Source of the DNA: Halisarca cf. caerulea | Lineage: Eukaryota > Porifera > Demospongiae > Chondrillida > Halisarcidae | Direction: 5' to 3' | DNA: 64,000 nucleotides | NCBI GenBank assembly: GCA_963170055.1 | Contig: CAUJGJ010000287.1 | Span: 150,701-214,700 of the forward strand | In this document: positions 22,374 to 31,104 of the stretch, piece by piece | How the letters are laid out: each line of letters begins with the position of its first letter | Numbering within the stretch: position 1 is the first letter of the stretch | Program-made: the position numbers and the translations under genes | Notes under the pieces: model-generated | What the model saw: the letters and a program-made list of their open reading frames with translations, nothing else | Told to the model about the DNA's origin: nothing | Databases searched by the model: none

Positions 22374-23394
22374 TCCAGTGCAACCTTTCTAATCTGTCAC
22401 TCAATCAATGGGACTTGAAAAAGAGTTGGATTATGAGGTTATAAGGTTACAGAGTGACTATGAGCATGACTGTATCTATTGTACTATCAAATATACTTTT
22501 AATGGCCAAAATCCATTTTATAGCCATAAAGGTGAGCTTGCTAGCTAGTCCACCTCAAATCCTCACATCGGAAGGAAGTGTGATCACATTGGTAGGGGCT
22601 CGATGGGGAAAGATATCAAAAAGGATTTCTTTGGCAATCAGAGCAGACAAGCTGTTTTCAAATGCTGTTGAAGGTAACAAATATGTCTGTCATTGATTGA
22701 CATTTGTATCAATATAATGTTGCATGCTGGTATGAGTATTGTGCTACACTGTAACATTAATGCATTATACTATCTAGTGATACCATTATGTGTGGACAAT
22801 AAATAAATAATGTTCCATTAATAATTAGACTCATAAATTTGAAAGTAGATATAGACAATCAATTACATACATTGGACCAGAACTAAAAATATCATGCTTA
22901 ATTTATAATCTGTAATACTGTATGTTGCATGTTGTGTGCATGAATTACAGTTGTGTGTTGAGTGATTACAACATTGCGTAAATGTAAACCTGTTAATTAT
23001 GCACAATCAGGATTCTTGTTTGAATATTAATACACACAATGCATGTCATATTTTTAGTCAGTGAAGTTTTGTAAGGGTGTTTATTGTATATAGGATGGCT
23101 ATTAGTCTATACTGTACCTTCTTTCTCCCAACAGATGAAGATTATCACTTGAACACTTCAAGAATTACATTCTCTAATGTTAATAGCACATATGAGGAAG
23201 TCAGTATCTTCGTACAAATAATACAAGACAACATACAAGAAATACACGAACACTTCTTTGTCACTTTGGAAGCTACAAATGGAATAAATTTCGGCAACAA
23301 GGCTGTGGCTGTCATCATTGATGACCCAAGCACTACAGAATACATTAGGACCTGCATAGCAGAATCTGTCCTACCTGAAGATCTGTATCCTTGA
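1826..23394 (+). CDS. gene A: secreted multi-Calx-beta protein (5' end off window)
   Basis: Thirty-one exons were read by frame, splice consensus and paralogue comparison: 1826-2056, 2388-2555, 3353-3550, 3990-4154, 5471-5683, 6169-6330, 6761-6976, 7468-7608, 7942-8145, 8638-8784, 9660-9899, 9970-10110, 10640-10846, 11394-11522, 11977-12183, 12506-12631, 13005-13211, 13920-14048, 14112-14312, 14465-14590, 15424-15627, 15984-16109, 16496-16702, 17481-17609, 17699-17893, 18502-18627, 19621-19821, 20219-20347, 20591-20797, 22524-22673, 23135-23394. All introns are phase 1; the visible coding part is about 1830 codons. Domains alternate an N-half (E-G or E-x-D core, beta strands) and a C-half (G-x-DY, acidic D-x-x-x-E-x-x-E-x-F, closing VTI-x-D-D/N-G). 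The chain ends [12 protein letters not shown] with no membrane segment, so it is probably secreted. Calx-beta domains bind Ca in Na/Ca exchangers and occur in tandem in sponge aggregation factors. The adhesion role is inferred. Upstream exons should match those at 59124-62224. Confidence 0.85.
2388..3550 (+). CDS. gene A Calx-beta domain D2 (exons 2388-2555, 3353-3550)
   Basis: The N-half begins [15 protein letters not shown] after a TTGCAG acceptor. Its donor is weak: the best phase-1 site is A|GTTTGT at 2556, which gives 168 bp. That is exactly the length of the gene B counterpart 43272-43439 and is why I chose it. The C-half begins [11 protein letters not shown], has the acidic stretch [12 protein letters not shown] and closes ANDDS before a perfect GTGAGT donor. 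A partial copy of the N-half sits in the intron at 2795-2915. Confidence 0.8.
2795..2915 (+). pseudogene. partial duplicate of exon 2388-2555
   Basis: This repeats 2485-2605: ACTGTTACCCAG, CACTTTGCA and CTGCTAAAAGTTT are shared, as is the sequence past the exon end (AGATTGTGTTCGATC). The 5' half of the exon is missing or scrambled. The remaining part is still open in the original frame ([16 protein letters not shown]). No convincing splice acceptor precedes it, so it is probably a dead exon fragment rather than an alternative exon. Confidence 0.65.
3990..5683 (+). CDS. gene A Calx-beta domain D3 (exons 3990-4154, 5471-5683)
   Basis: The N-half reads [20 protein letters not shown] and ends before GTGCAT. 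The C-half begins [15 protein letters not shown], contains the acidic [12 protein letters not shown] core and closes TVTIFDS before GTAAGT. Counterparts in gene B are 47354-47518 (same length, 165 bp) and 47856-48065. The 1.3-kb intron holds the nested inverted-repeat elements at 4225-4691 and further MITE debris near 5080-5330. Confidence 0.88.
4225..4691. mobile_element. nested pair of MITEs
   Basis: The outer element starts TACAGTAAAACCTGCC and ends with the inverse of TACAGTAGAACCTGTC. It carries a two-copy internal repeat (TGTGGTCTCT-TAGACAGGTGGTCCTTGTAC, at 4273 and 4350). Within it, 4439-4673 is a second element with 27-bp imperfect terminal inverted repeats: AGGCCCCATTTACACGTATC at the left and the inverse of AGGCCTCATTTACACGTATC at the right. 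The inner element therefore inserted later. Neither has coding capacity. Confidence 0.75.
5726..5791. repeat. short inverted repeat, MITE-like
   Basis: The left arm CGGCGTAGCTCAGACCC pairs with the right arm GGGTCTGGCTACGCGGG across about 30 bases. Related arms (GTAGCCAGACCC, GTCTGG-GTAGC) recur near 24708 and at 29097-29224. This suggests a small dispersed family with CpG-rich ends in an otherwise CpG-poor region. Confidence 0.5.
6169..6976 (+). CDS. gene A Calx-beta domain D4 (exons 6169-6330, 6761-6976)
   Basis: The N-half [20 protein letters not shown] is nearly identical to gene B 49181-49342 (same 162 bp). It contains the strand [15 protein letters not shown] and ends at a CGTATGT donor. 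The C-half carries [11 protein letters not shown], the acidic [13 protein letters not shown] and the closing VVIEDDG. Its gene B partner is 50116-50331 (216 bp in both). The intron between the halves contains an 82-bp TG tract at 6389-6470. Confidence 0.9.
6389..6470. repeat. (TG)n microsatellite
   Basis: About 40 nearly uninterrupted TG units lie in the intron of domain D4. The homologous gene B intron (49343-50115) has no such tract, so it expanded or was lost after the genes split. Confidence 0.95.
7092..7300. repeat. compound (TG)n and (TGCG)n microsatellite
   Basis: TG repeats (7092-7160) are followed by two GTGCCAT repeats and then a run of GTGC/TGCG tetramers to about 7282, closing with TG again. 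The TGCG section is one of the few CpG-dense stretches in this gene. The open frames through it (Cys/Val or His/Thr runs) are artefacts of the repeat. Confidence 0.95.
7468..8145 (+). CDS. gene A Calx-beta domain D5 (exons 7468-7608, 7942-8145)
   Basis: The N-half [16 protein letters not shown] continues through [17 protein letters not shown]. The C-half [13 protein letters not shown] has [20 protein letters not shown] and closes VVIDDNEG, a textbook Calx-beta second half. Gene B partners are 50963-51103 and 52559-52762, with identical exon lengths (141 and 204 bp). This is the last domain before the ten-domain insert that gene B lacks. Confidence 0.9.
8638..9899 (+). CDS. gene A Calx-beta domain D6 (exons 8638-8784, 9660-9899)
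   Basis: The N-half is [20 protein letters not shown] and a basic RRRG turn, closing MRAHG. The C-half [17 protein letters not shown] has [11 protein letters not shown], where a sequon N-E-T replaces the usual acidic pair. It also has a long loop before VIITDVNG, which makes it the longest C-half (240 bp). No counterpart is seen in gene B. The 875-bp intron carries fragments of the GTTTCACTG-ended MITE family near 8840-9000. Confidence 0.85.
9970..10846 (+). CDS. gene A Calx-beta domain D7 (exons 9970-10110, 10640-10846)
   Basis: The intron before the N-half is only 70 bp. The N-half ([20 protein letters not shown]) ends at a good T|GTGAGT donor. The C-half ([41 protein letters not shown]) is clear by protein and by phase. 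The expected start at 10640 is preceded by CTG, however, not AG, and no AG occurs from about 10511 to 10639. The acceptor is therefore either non-canonical (GT-TG), mutated or a sequence error. Confidence 0.75.
11394..12183 (+). CDS. gene A Calx-beta domain D8, type a (exons 11394-11522, 11977-12183)
   Basis: The N-half is [20 protein letters not shown]. The C-half is [20 protein letters not shown], with [14 protein letters not shown] and VIVQDTTEG. It is nearly identical to domain D15 at 20219-20797: I count about 7 differences in the 129-bp N exon, and both have the same GGTGAGCTGGGA donor context. The central intron shows no homology as strong as the exons. Confidence 0.9.
12506..13211 (+). 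CDS. gene A Calx-beta domain D9, type b (exons 12506-12631, 13005-13211)
   Basis: The N-half is [20 protein letters not shown], ending SQSGGG. The C-half is [20 protein letters not shown] with [20 protein letters not shown]. The KEC-ESFQIS-TSSS signature recurs only in D12 (16496-16702), which makes D9 and D12 paralogous type-b domains. The Cys in KEC is conserved in both. Confidence 0.88.
13920..14312 (+). CDS. gene A Calx-beta domain D10, type c (exons 13920-14048, 14112-14312)
   Basis: The N-half is [20 protein letters not shown] with [14 protein letters not shown]. The C-half is [20 protein letters not shown] with [11 protein letters not shown] (sequon N-V-T) and VTITDATE. The intron between the halves is only 63 bp (14049-14111), the shortest in the window. 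The pair is paralogous to D13 (17481-17893), which shares FDPSTY-VSEG and DKDYSE-F-VTVNS. Confidence 0.9.
14465..15627 (+). CDS. gene A Calx-beta domain D11, type d (exons 14465-14590, 15424-15627)
   Basis: The N-half is [20 protein letters not shown]. The C-half is [20 protein letters not shown] with [20 protein letters not shown] and VVTIFDIS. Its closest relative is D14 (18502-19821), which shares the DGGIDV / SGGIDV motif and the N-E-T sequon at the usual acidic site. The intron contains a short ATGTGATG repeat near 15150. Confidence 0.87.
15984..16702 (+). CDS. gene A Calx-beta domain D12, type b (exons 15984-16109, 16496-16702)
   Basis: The N-half is [20 protein letters not shown], ending MQVDGG. 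The C-half is [20 protein letters not shown] with [20 protein letters not shown] and VVVQDETEG. It starts the second b-c-d block of gene A and pairs with D9. Confidence 0.87.
17146..17400. repeat. compound minisatellite: TG tracts alternating with a ~28-bp unit
   Basis: Three TG tracts (about 17146-17219, 17256-17310, 17341-17388) alternate with copies of a unit containing GTACCAGATGACTCCATACC and TAGTTGG. The first two units are full and the third is cut after GATGACTAG. The repeat lies in the intron just before D13. It appears to be a tandem array with a period of about 85-110 bp. Confidence 0.85.
17481..17893 (+). CDS. gene A Calx-beta domain D13, type c (exons 17481-17609, 17699-17893)
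   Basis: The N-half is [20 protein letters not shown] with [14 protein letters not shown]. The C-half is [20 protein letters not shown] with [20 protein letters not shown] and LRIFDNTD. The intron is short (89 bp), like its paralogue D10 (63 bp), so intron length was inherited through the block duplication. Confidence 0.9.
18502..19821 (+). CDS. gene A Calx-beta domain D14, type d (exons 18502-18627, 19621-19821)
   Basis: The N-half is [20 protein letters not shown] with a Pro run where others have an aromatic-strand residue. The C-half is [20 protein letters not shown] with [20 protein letters not shown] and VTIIDDNG. It is paralogous to D11. The 993-bp intron has a decayed MITE with a CAGTGAAACC end at about 19390-19560. 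Confidence 0.88.
20219..20797 (+). CDS. gene A Calx-beta domain D15, type a (exons 20219-20347, 20591-20797)
   Basis: The N-half is [20 protein letters not shown]. The C-half is [20 protein letters not shown] with [14 protein letters not shown] and VIVQDTTEG. This is a very recent duplicate of D8. The high similarity extends into the acceptor (CTCTCATCAG) and the donor region. Confidence 0.9.
20946..21025. repeat. (TG)n microsatellite
   Basis: A pure 80-bp TG tract lies in the 1.7-kb intron before the final domain of gene A. Confidence 0.97.
21300..21472. mobile_element. MITE, pogo/Tc1-like ends
   Basis: The left end TACAGTGAAACACTCTTAAT pairs with the right-end inverse TACAGTGGAACACTCCTAAT, about 20 bp with two mismatches, and TA lies at each end. 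The element is 173 bp, contains the ATATTGTGGACAATGGAATATT core and has no coding capacity. It is related to the larger family at 36601-37123 (shared GGTCC-GGGTATGCAATTA right part). Confidence 0.75.
21540..22110 (+). mobile_element. remnant of a Penelope-like retroelement (GIY-YIG end)
   Basis: Across three frames the sequence reads [14 protein letters not shown], then YIGES, then [24 protein letters not shown], and [20 protein letters not shown]. These are the order and motifs of the GIY-YIG nuclease that follows the reverse transcriptase in Penelope-like elements (CxxC before YIGE, R-AxxxH, and the D-R-E catalytic region). A stop after HSID and at least two frameshifts show it is dead. The downstream ACCTGAAGAAGCCCAAGTGG fits the 3' part of such elements. 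It lies in an intron of gene A, and gene B shows no copy. Confidence 0.7.
22172..22301. repeat. long hairpin (fold-back) AT-rich element
   Basis: The arm ACAATCATGCATGCACATTT pairs with the inverse AATGTGCATGTATGATTGT, and an inner hairpin is formed by TTTAGTACTTAT / ATAAGTACTAAA. Gene B keeps only a shortened version near 53100-53145. The hairpin lies next to the breakpoint where gene A and gene B stop being collinear. Confidence 0.6.
22307..22371. repeat. (TA)n microsatellite
   Basis: A pure 65-bp TA tract separates the hairpin from a MITE fragment (22376-22470) whose left end CAGTGCAACCTTTCTAAT matches 53157-53350. In gene B the tract is absent and the hairpin remnant abuts the MITE. Confidence 0.97.
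22524..23394 (+). CDS. gene A terminal Calx-beta domain D16 (exons 22524-22673, 23135-23394)
   Basis: The N-half is [20 protein letters not shown], ending NAVEG. The terminal exon [20 protein letters not shown] carries [17 protein letters not shown] and VAVIIDDPS, then a short tail closing VLPEDLYP and TGA at 23392-23394. The same two exons end gene B (53785-53934 and 54336-54595, same lengths). About 10 differences in 150 bp separate the two N exons. The tail has no transmembrane or GPI-like segment. Confidence 0.92.
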
Positions 23395-24748
23395 CTTCAC
23401 ATTCTTCATCAAGAGGTGTAGGCTAAGTCTTTTCAACATACACTAGTATGAGGTGTGGTTATTGCATTTCCTGTAAACGTTGGAATTGTAATAATAATAA
23501 TATTATTATTGCATAATTTTGGTAGTCGATTATCTATTACTGATTTAGAATTCATAATGTACTTCTAGTTCAATTTGAAGTGTTCTACATGTCCACACTT
23601 GGGATTATACCTTTATTGTAATATATAAATACAATGGCCAACTTTCTCTAGATACCACAAATGCTTTATTTGATATAGGCATTATGAACTTAATATACTT
23701 TATGCATCGTACACATTATATTGTATTGTATTGTATTATCTGTACCACTTGATATTATAAGGGTTGTAAAGGGCCTAGGGGCAAAGGTACATTGCCCATA
23801 ATATACAGTATATAAAAACAATACCATATATCTGGAAATATTGGTGATCATTAAACTTGGCGATTTGCGCAAGATCAAGCTGTAATAATTATAAAATATT
23901 GGCAAAAATTAACTTTGGTGGTTGCACAGCAAGGAGAGTGTATAGTATTACTACAGTAAGTAGGTCTAGGTAAAATGCGGCAATTTTGATCCTGACCATG
24001 CACTAAACCGCCAAATTAAAAATGTCTCCAATATTTCTGCATATATGATAATTATTAATGTAGGATCATAGGACCATGCAAAAAGCTTATACAAGTAATA
24101 AAAAGCACACTTAGAACAAGGGTATATGAAGTATATATTGGGCAAAGGGTATATACTCGAGGCTATAGCTGAGTTTATGGCTAGCTGGACGTTTATATAT
24201 ATATACATAGTTGGACTGCATGAGTGCACACTAGTAATTATGTGCAAATTCCTATAGCTACATCCTTTAGCGTAATATGTGTGGGATGTAGGACTTTGCA
24301 CAGGGTACATACTCATGTACATGTAGTCCAACTAAAAACTCTGTTCAGCCTATACTTTAATTGTGCACGATGACAACAATTATTATAATTATTATTGTAT
24401 ATGGCTTAATTAAGATGCCATAAATATATTATGTGTAATGTATATGACTTCTGTACATGTAGATAATTAAAACCTCTCTGTGTGTTCTGTGCTTTGTGTG
24501 AAGCTCTTATTATAGTGTTAGCATAATATATACTTGCATGTGGTTACTGCTGCAGATGTCTAATTCTATAGCTATATAGTAGCATGGTTTAGCAAGGGAG
24601 TGCACAGCACCCAGACTTAGGTAAAACAAAATACAGTGTATGTTGCTCTTATTTTGTTGCTGTATCTAGTGCAATGGAGAGAACATGTGCTGGTAGTAGG
24701 CTGATGTAGCCAGACCCATTCTTGCTGTGACTGATGTCGGCTACACCA
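23395..24748. other. A-B spacer, first part: no gene recognised
   Basis: The first 200 bp still match the region after the gene B stop (AAGAGGTGTAGGCTA, CACTAGTATGAGGTGTG) and are presumably 3' UTR. No clear AATAAA is seen close to the gene A stop. The rest is AT-rich, with GTATATGGGC and TTGGCG-type short palindromes and no coding signal. No RNA gene is visible. Confidence 0.6.
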
Positions 24749-25690
24749 GTTATGGTTATGGTTATGGTTATGGAAGCTTATTTAACCTGGGGAGGCCTTT
24801 AGCCAAAAGGCTACTATACTAGGCACCCAGAAACACAAGGAAAAGATACAGGGAGTAAAAAAAGGGGGATAGGTCTGTGAGGAGTGAATGGAAAATAAAT
24901 AAATAAATAAATAAATGCAAGATTAGGTAGTTAAAAAATGGCGGATTGAGTGAAATTGGAAAATGAATAAGTCAAAATTAAAGTCAATGAATGTAAGGTT
25001 AAGTCAGCCAATGATGTAAAGAACATGCAATAAAGAGTTTACCAGTTAAGTTACAAAATGAGAGTATTGGAAAATTAAAATAAGACATAAATGCAAGAAA
25101 ATGAATATTTAATTATTCAGAATATCAAATACAAGCCTTGAGAATATTGATGAGGATTCGGCCATGCGCACAGATGTAGGCATGGAACGCCATAATGCAA
25201 CACCAGAAAAGCTGAAGGCTCTTTGCCCAAATGAAGACTTGACGGAGGGAAGATTTATTAAGCATGATGAGCGAGTGTAGTGATCATGTGAGGGAAGTCG
25301 GAAAAGAGTAGACAGGTAGGATGGAGCACGGGAAGAGAGACAGTTGTACATGACTTGGAGAAGATGGAGTTTTCTACGAGATTCAAGAGTTGTGAGTCCT
25401 AGTTCATTTCTTATTTGAGATGCAGAGCTATACCGAGGTTTCTGCAGGACAATTCTGCAGCCATAATTTAGGAGTGATTGGAGACGATCAGAATCCTTCT
25501 TCGAGCAGCTATTCCAGACTACATCGCAGTAGTCAAAAATAGGGAAAACATAAGATTTTAAGAAGAGGATAAGAAGGGAACGAGGAAGAAACCAGGATAA
25601 GCACCTAAGAAGATTAAGTTTGCGTGAGACTTTGGAGACAATATTATTAATATGGTCATTAATATGGTCACCAGTCTATGTTTGTAGTGT
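24749..25690 (-). mobile_element. 5'-truncated CR1/L2-like LINE
   Basis: Read on the minus strand from about 25682 to 25109, the frame is open and gives the C-terminal thumb region typical of CR1/L2/jockey-type reverse transcriptases: SKVSRKLNLLRCLSWFLP, FLKSYVFPIFDYCDVVWNS, LQSLLNYGCRIVL, LGLTTLESRRKLHLLQVMYN, APSYLSTLF, TRSSC, FSFSGVALWRSMP. It ends FDILNN-stop. The 3' UTR runs to a (CATAAC)4 tail at about 24749-24774. An A-rich tetramer tract (AAAT)n lies at 24893-24916. The catalytic palm is missing. Confidence 0.85.
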
Positions 25691-26073
25691 TGACTTGAGT
25701 TGAATTATTGCTGAAACCAACAACATAAGGGCTGAATTAGCGCAGGTCAATAATTGCAATGAAAAATGCATTGATTGGAATGAAACTTTCGTTAAATGAA
25801 TTCGAAATTAATATTCATTATACTAATTAGTTATACTAATTGAAAAAGACCATATTATTATTATTATTATTATTAATGTATATTATGTCTATACATGGAA
25901 TAGAAGTAGGTAGCTACATAATTAGTAATTGCTATACAGTATATCATGGTTAAAGTACACAATTATTCTAGTGAATATTAATCATAATAATATTATTGTG
26001 CGTAGATAGTATATGTTATCCTTATGTTATCCTTATACGCAGGAATGCATGTATCCACAATACAATGTTATAG

Positions 26074-26632
26074 TCAAATACAAGCACACATTTGAGAATA
26101 ATTGAGATGCTGTATGAAAATTTCTAGAAGCTCCAAGTAGAGTTCTTCACCACCCTGATTGGCACAAATCCTCACTTCAATGTCTCCGTTCACTTCCCGT
26201 GGTAAGGTACGGCAGAACCAAGGCATCCCAGGCTGTGTACAGCAGTTGTTACCAGCTCCGCAACCCTCTCCGTTCCACAAACGTTCATTCATGTAGAAGG
26301 TGTTTTCATAGGGTCCCACATTTCCTGACTCGCAATAATAATGATCACCAACAGGAAGGTAGTTTTGGTCCTGGATACTTAGCACAAGGGCAGTTATTTT
26401 AATTTTACCATTGTAGTTGTGGTCATCAGAGAGTCCTACAGCATAAGCCCACAGATGCTTTCTAGGAGACCAATAGGTTATGGACAAACCATCTACATAG
26501 TAGGAGTTAATGTCGTTTGGCTCATGGAAAGCATCCATCGAATAATACTGATATCCTGCAGCTTGTCCACACCAGGCGGTCCCTGCACAAACTGGCAGAT
26601 GCTGAATGGCACCTGCTCATTGTGCCCCTCCT
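26074..26632 (-). pseudogene. broken fragment of a secreted Cys-rich invertebrate protein family
   Basis: On the minus strand from 26610 the frame reads LPVCAGTAWCGQAAGYQYYS, MDAFHEPNDINSYYVDGLSI, SPRKHLWAYAVGLSDD, then after a gap HYYCESGNVGPYENTFY, LWNGEGCGAGNNCC, MPWFCRTLP, DIEVRICANQGGEE, LELLEIFIQ and a stop at 26074-26076. I recognise this pattern from uncharacterised extracellular proteins common in sponges and cnidarians; no function is assigned. In 26351-26408 the expected Cys-rich NCPCAKYPGP lies in another frame, implying two compensating frameshifts. A further shift occurs at about 26605 (NEQVPF then QHLPVC). A possible acceptor CTAG lies at 26629-26632. Pseudogene or sequence-error damage. 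Confidence 0.65.
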
Positions 26633-27105
26633 AGTTGCATTCGTATATACCCCTGAACTCCACATACATATCTGTGCTTTCTTACATCACTGCACTGCAT
26701 GAATGTGTTATATAGATTTCTAGGATATATACCACATATATATACACATACACCACGTATCTGTCTGCCCCATACTATAGTTTGTAATTATCTGCTCCCC
26801 CCACCATCATTATCCTGAAAGAAACCCTGCTGCATCCATACAATACAAACATCAAACCTATGTGCATATCTTGCACGGCAGTCATTCACCATAATACTGA
26901 AGTTTCCCCCCCCCCCAAAAAAAATTCAACCCTGAATAATATTATTATGTATACAATAATATCTATTGTATGTGTTAGACAGGGTATACATTCCCCCTTC
27001 CCCTCATATGACATTACAAAATAAGACATTAATGTGTAAATACACACATGCACAGCGTGCATGAATGCATGAACACAGTGCCACACATGTGCACACACAT
27101 GCATG

Positions 27106-27106
<1 letters not shown>
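26633..27106. other. A-B spacer: no gene seen
   Basis: The content is AT-rich unique sequence with C9/A8 runs at about 26907-26924. From about 26960 it matches 55650-55790 of the B-C spacer (CATATGACATTACAAAATA). No coding or RNA feature was found. Confidence 0.5.
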
Positions 27107-27636
<530 letters not shown>

Positions 27637-28196
27637 ACACTGCAAGCAATGTAAATGATGTAATGTACTGTACTCTAATGTTTATTACTTCACATGCAAG
27701 GCTGGTTCATGAAGGCATAAATAATTTATACCAACTAGTCTAAGGCAAATATAAATTATCATTAGTATGATGTGTATAATATATGCATATAATGACTTCT
27801 CAGATATAGGATCCATGGCTGCAGCCTCAGACATGCACATTCTGCACTCCATGCAGTGAATAAAACTATGTAGTGATAAGAATATGATGGAGCTACAAAG
27901 CGCTTGAACTGTAGAATGCATCGTCATCAAGGAATTTAGTCTAAACAATTGTGCTCTGTACATTGAGCATGTGTGGATAACATTACAGGAGTGGGCTGCA
28001 TGGCTAAACTTACTGTGGTAGCAATTGTGTTAGGGAAAGAATAAGTATATGTATCTGTTCACTTCTGTTCATGCATGAGAATTTGCATAATTCAGAAAAG
28101 TGTGGTAACCCTCCTATGTCCTCTGCTGTCTAAATTTGATTGTTCTCTTAGACTACTGAAACCAACAACTTTAATCTTTACTTCCATACTGTTCTA

Positions 28197-28633
28197 AGGC
28201 CACACAAAGTTAATAAAATGTTTCTGGTCTTAGACATCTTTGAAAATTGACCAGGCCACCAGGGTTTTTATTTTAATTTTTTTCATTCATGCAAATATAT
28301 TATTCCTTATATCTGTGAACAGATGTTATTAATGCTGACAAGAATGCTGAATTGAAACAAGTTGAAACATGATATAAACTTATACAGCACAATTAGATGG
28401 GGAGTGCATGTCTGTATGGAACCAGACAGCCACTAGTCCCATAATAACACAATGGTTTTCATGTGTTCACGCTGAACACACAATGCTTTACTTGATAATT
28501 TATGATATTTTGGTCAGCGTTTGAAACCAGCATGCTAACTGACTATTCTTTTAAAAAAATATTTTCTTATTTTCACCGGAAAAAAAATGACCAGGAAGGG
28601 GACCAGAAACTTAAAATTAACTTTGCACGGCCT
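28197..28633. mobile_element. MITE with ~33-bp inverted ends
   Basis: The left end AGGCCACACAAAGTTAATAA...TTTCTGGTC pairs with the right end GACCAGAAAC...AACTTTGCACGGCCT. The element is 437 bp. A second copy lies at 57148-57607 and a partial right-end copy at about 58110-58412. The internal sequence (TATACAGCACAATTAGAT, CCAGACAGCCACTAGTCCCA) is shared among all three. No coding capacity. Confidence 0.75.
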
Positions 28634-31037
28634 AATGTGCTATTTTATGACATTGTGTATAATATATATACCCTACATAATGTAAGCCCTCCATTAGGTT
28701 TATCAGCTATATAGCCATTACATTTGGGACGTACGATACTTAATAATTATATCAACCTGCCCCATAGACATACTATAATAGCAAAAACATCATTTTGTAT
28801 GGACTTTACAATGTATACAGTATATTAGATGCTCTGGTTTTAGGATAAATTAAGACACTTCAATTCCATCTTATAATTATGTTTCACTCCAGCACACTTA
28901 CGTAGTTCTGCTGGTTGGATAACTTTTACAAGCCGTTTATGAACACAATCTACAAACAAGAAAATTAGGTTTCACAGGTGATGACTTTCATTAGGAAGGT
29001 GTCAGATGATTAATGTAAACACAGTTAGCACCTCTCCTATAAGATGTGTAATTCTATATAATTATGCCCATTTAATTTGATTCTAAATGTAGGTATGTAT
29101 ATAGTCTGGGGTAGCTGACCCAATCTTGCTCAGCCATTTTTGAGACTGACATTGATGCCAGTCCCTGGAAATTTAATGGTAAAGTGAGATTAGGTCAGCT
29201 ATAGACTACGCCAGACTACATATACAGTTGGCCACCCGGTCTCTCTTTCATTTCTGCACAGTATAGTCACCATTATTACTCAAATAAATATATACATATT
29301 ACACTGCAGACATATAAAATAACTAAACAGAGATTGGTACACTGCCGATTGTATATACAAAGCACAAATTGGTGAATGTAGAACAGCTGCATGTAGCTTT
29401 GTGTAGTATTCTAGCCTTGCTGATATCCTCAATGGCCTGCCAGAAGACTGCAATAGAATGATCACTCGATCACATACACAATGACATCCCTGGAGTTATC
29501 CTCCAATTTAAGACCACACCTGATCCCCTGGCCACAGGTACAGCTTCCCAAAGGACATCATTCTAAATGATCAGTGACCTAACATTGTCGTCTGGAGCTC
29601 CTAGGCTATCTGCCTATATATTTACCTGATTGTGCTGACAATTAATACCTTTTGAGATCAACATTCCCAATTGCAATGCAGTCCATGAGTATGTGAATGT
29701 AAAGAATGCCTGCTTTCACACCCAACACACCACCATACTGGAGGATAATTGTCTCCAGAATGTCCATTAAATGCTCCTATTTATCAGGTTCATGCAAAAA
29801 CAACAGGTGCAGTGCATGCATGGGTCATTTACATGCTTGCACAGGTTGACCCTACAAGTCACATGTAAATTAAATTCTATTACATGGTTGTTGACATATG
29901 TGTTGCAATCATACGTTAGACACTAAACTACAGATTAGTTGGTGTCTTTGTTGAAATTTGCTGCAATTTCCCATTTAGCAATGCATTTTGGCAGATTCAA
30001 GGCCACCAATGTTATCTTCATTCATTGATCTCTATACAATGCTGTTTGTTCATTTTTCAGCTAGAGTTTTTATGCGGACTAATTATGTCACAGATGCATG
30101 ACTTTCATTAGGAAAGCCATTAGATGATTTAAAAACAGTCAGCAGCTCTGACTGGGAAAATCATTAAGAGATAGAATGTTCAATATAAATACTATCAGCA
30201 ATTCACTTTATTTGAGTCAAAATATTGTGAGTATGTACATATGTGTGTGTGTTGTTGCATGTGTGTGAATGCAGGATGCCTGAGTAACCACCCACCCTAG
30301 CATTACAGGAAGTGGGAATCCATACACATAAATCCAATACACACAGCAAAGCATCCATTAATGTAGGGTGGTGAAGGATGAATTAGAACATTAATAAATT
30401 TTGGAACAAAGGTCATCCAACATTCAATTTCCGAGAGAAGAATTGAGAAGGCCAAGTCCATTTCTTATTCTATTTCTCACAGTTTCATGGAAGATGCTCA
30501 ATAAGGCTTCAAATTCACTAGGAAACCTCATCCCTAGAATTGTATCCACGACTCCAAACTTTATAGTATTAGCTGTCTTTGGGATTATGATTGAATCAGC
30601 TTTTGCAGGTTGGTCTTCCTCATGTATCTACCCACCCACTCATTGCTCATGTCTGGACATTGGACCAAATGTTCACATTGTCACCAAAATCACTGCATGT
30701 TTAGCTGATCATCAGATGGAGCTGGTATACTATTGATCAAAAGATGGCATTCACTATAGCTCTGTCCAGTGCCCAGTTAGTGATCCTGGACAGATCACTC
30801 AATGTTTATGACATCCATACATACAAAGGGACGTTATCCCTAGCTTCCACTTCATGCTGGGTGACAAGTACCAGTGACTTAGGAGATCAATCAATGGTCT
30901 GTCATCATCTAAAGGTGACCAAAGATCTGTAATCGCGTCTGCCTCCAACAGTCGACAATTGTTGTTGGTATTACTCTTGCATCACTGGAAATCTATTGTT
31001 ACCATCCTTATTTTCTCTTTGATTCCACTGCATCGTG

Positions 31038-31038
<1 letters not shown>
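28634..31038. other. A-B spacer: repeats, no gene recognised
   Basis: A small inverted repeat lies at 29097-29224 (TATAGTCTGGGGTAGCTGAC against the inverse of TGTAGTCTGGCGTAGTCTAT). Segments shared with the B-C spacer include GGCCACAGGTACAGCTTCCC at 29529 and 57981. A GACTTTCATTAGGAA segment repeats at 28981 and 30100. The open frame 30401-30736 on plus and its minus shadow match no family I know. I looked here for a signal-peptide exon for gene B and found none. Confidence 0.5.

Positions 31039-31102
<64 letters not shown>
31039..31102. repeat. (TA)n microsatellite
   Basis: A pure TA tract immediately precedes the 5' truncation point of the retroelement copy that follows. Confidence 0.97.

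Positions 31103-31104
<2 letters not shown>

Noticed and set aside
1826..23394. Gene A as a membrane receptor of the ADGRV1 or FREM type, or a Na/Ca exchanger
   Set aside because: The last exon ends in a stop shortly after the final domain, with no transmembrane helices, GPS or CSPG repeats; gene B ends identically.
30401..30960. Plus-strand 111-codon frame and its minus-strand shadow (AKADSIIIPKTANTIKFG)
   Set aside because: No recognisable motif, no splice context, no counterpart in the other spacer; treated as chance or an unrecognised dead repeat.
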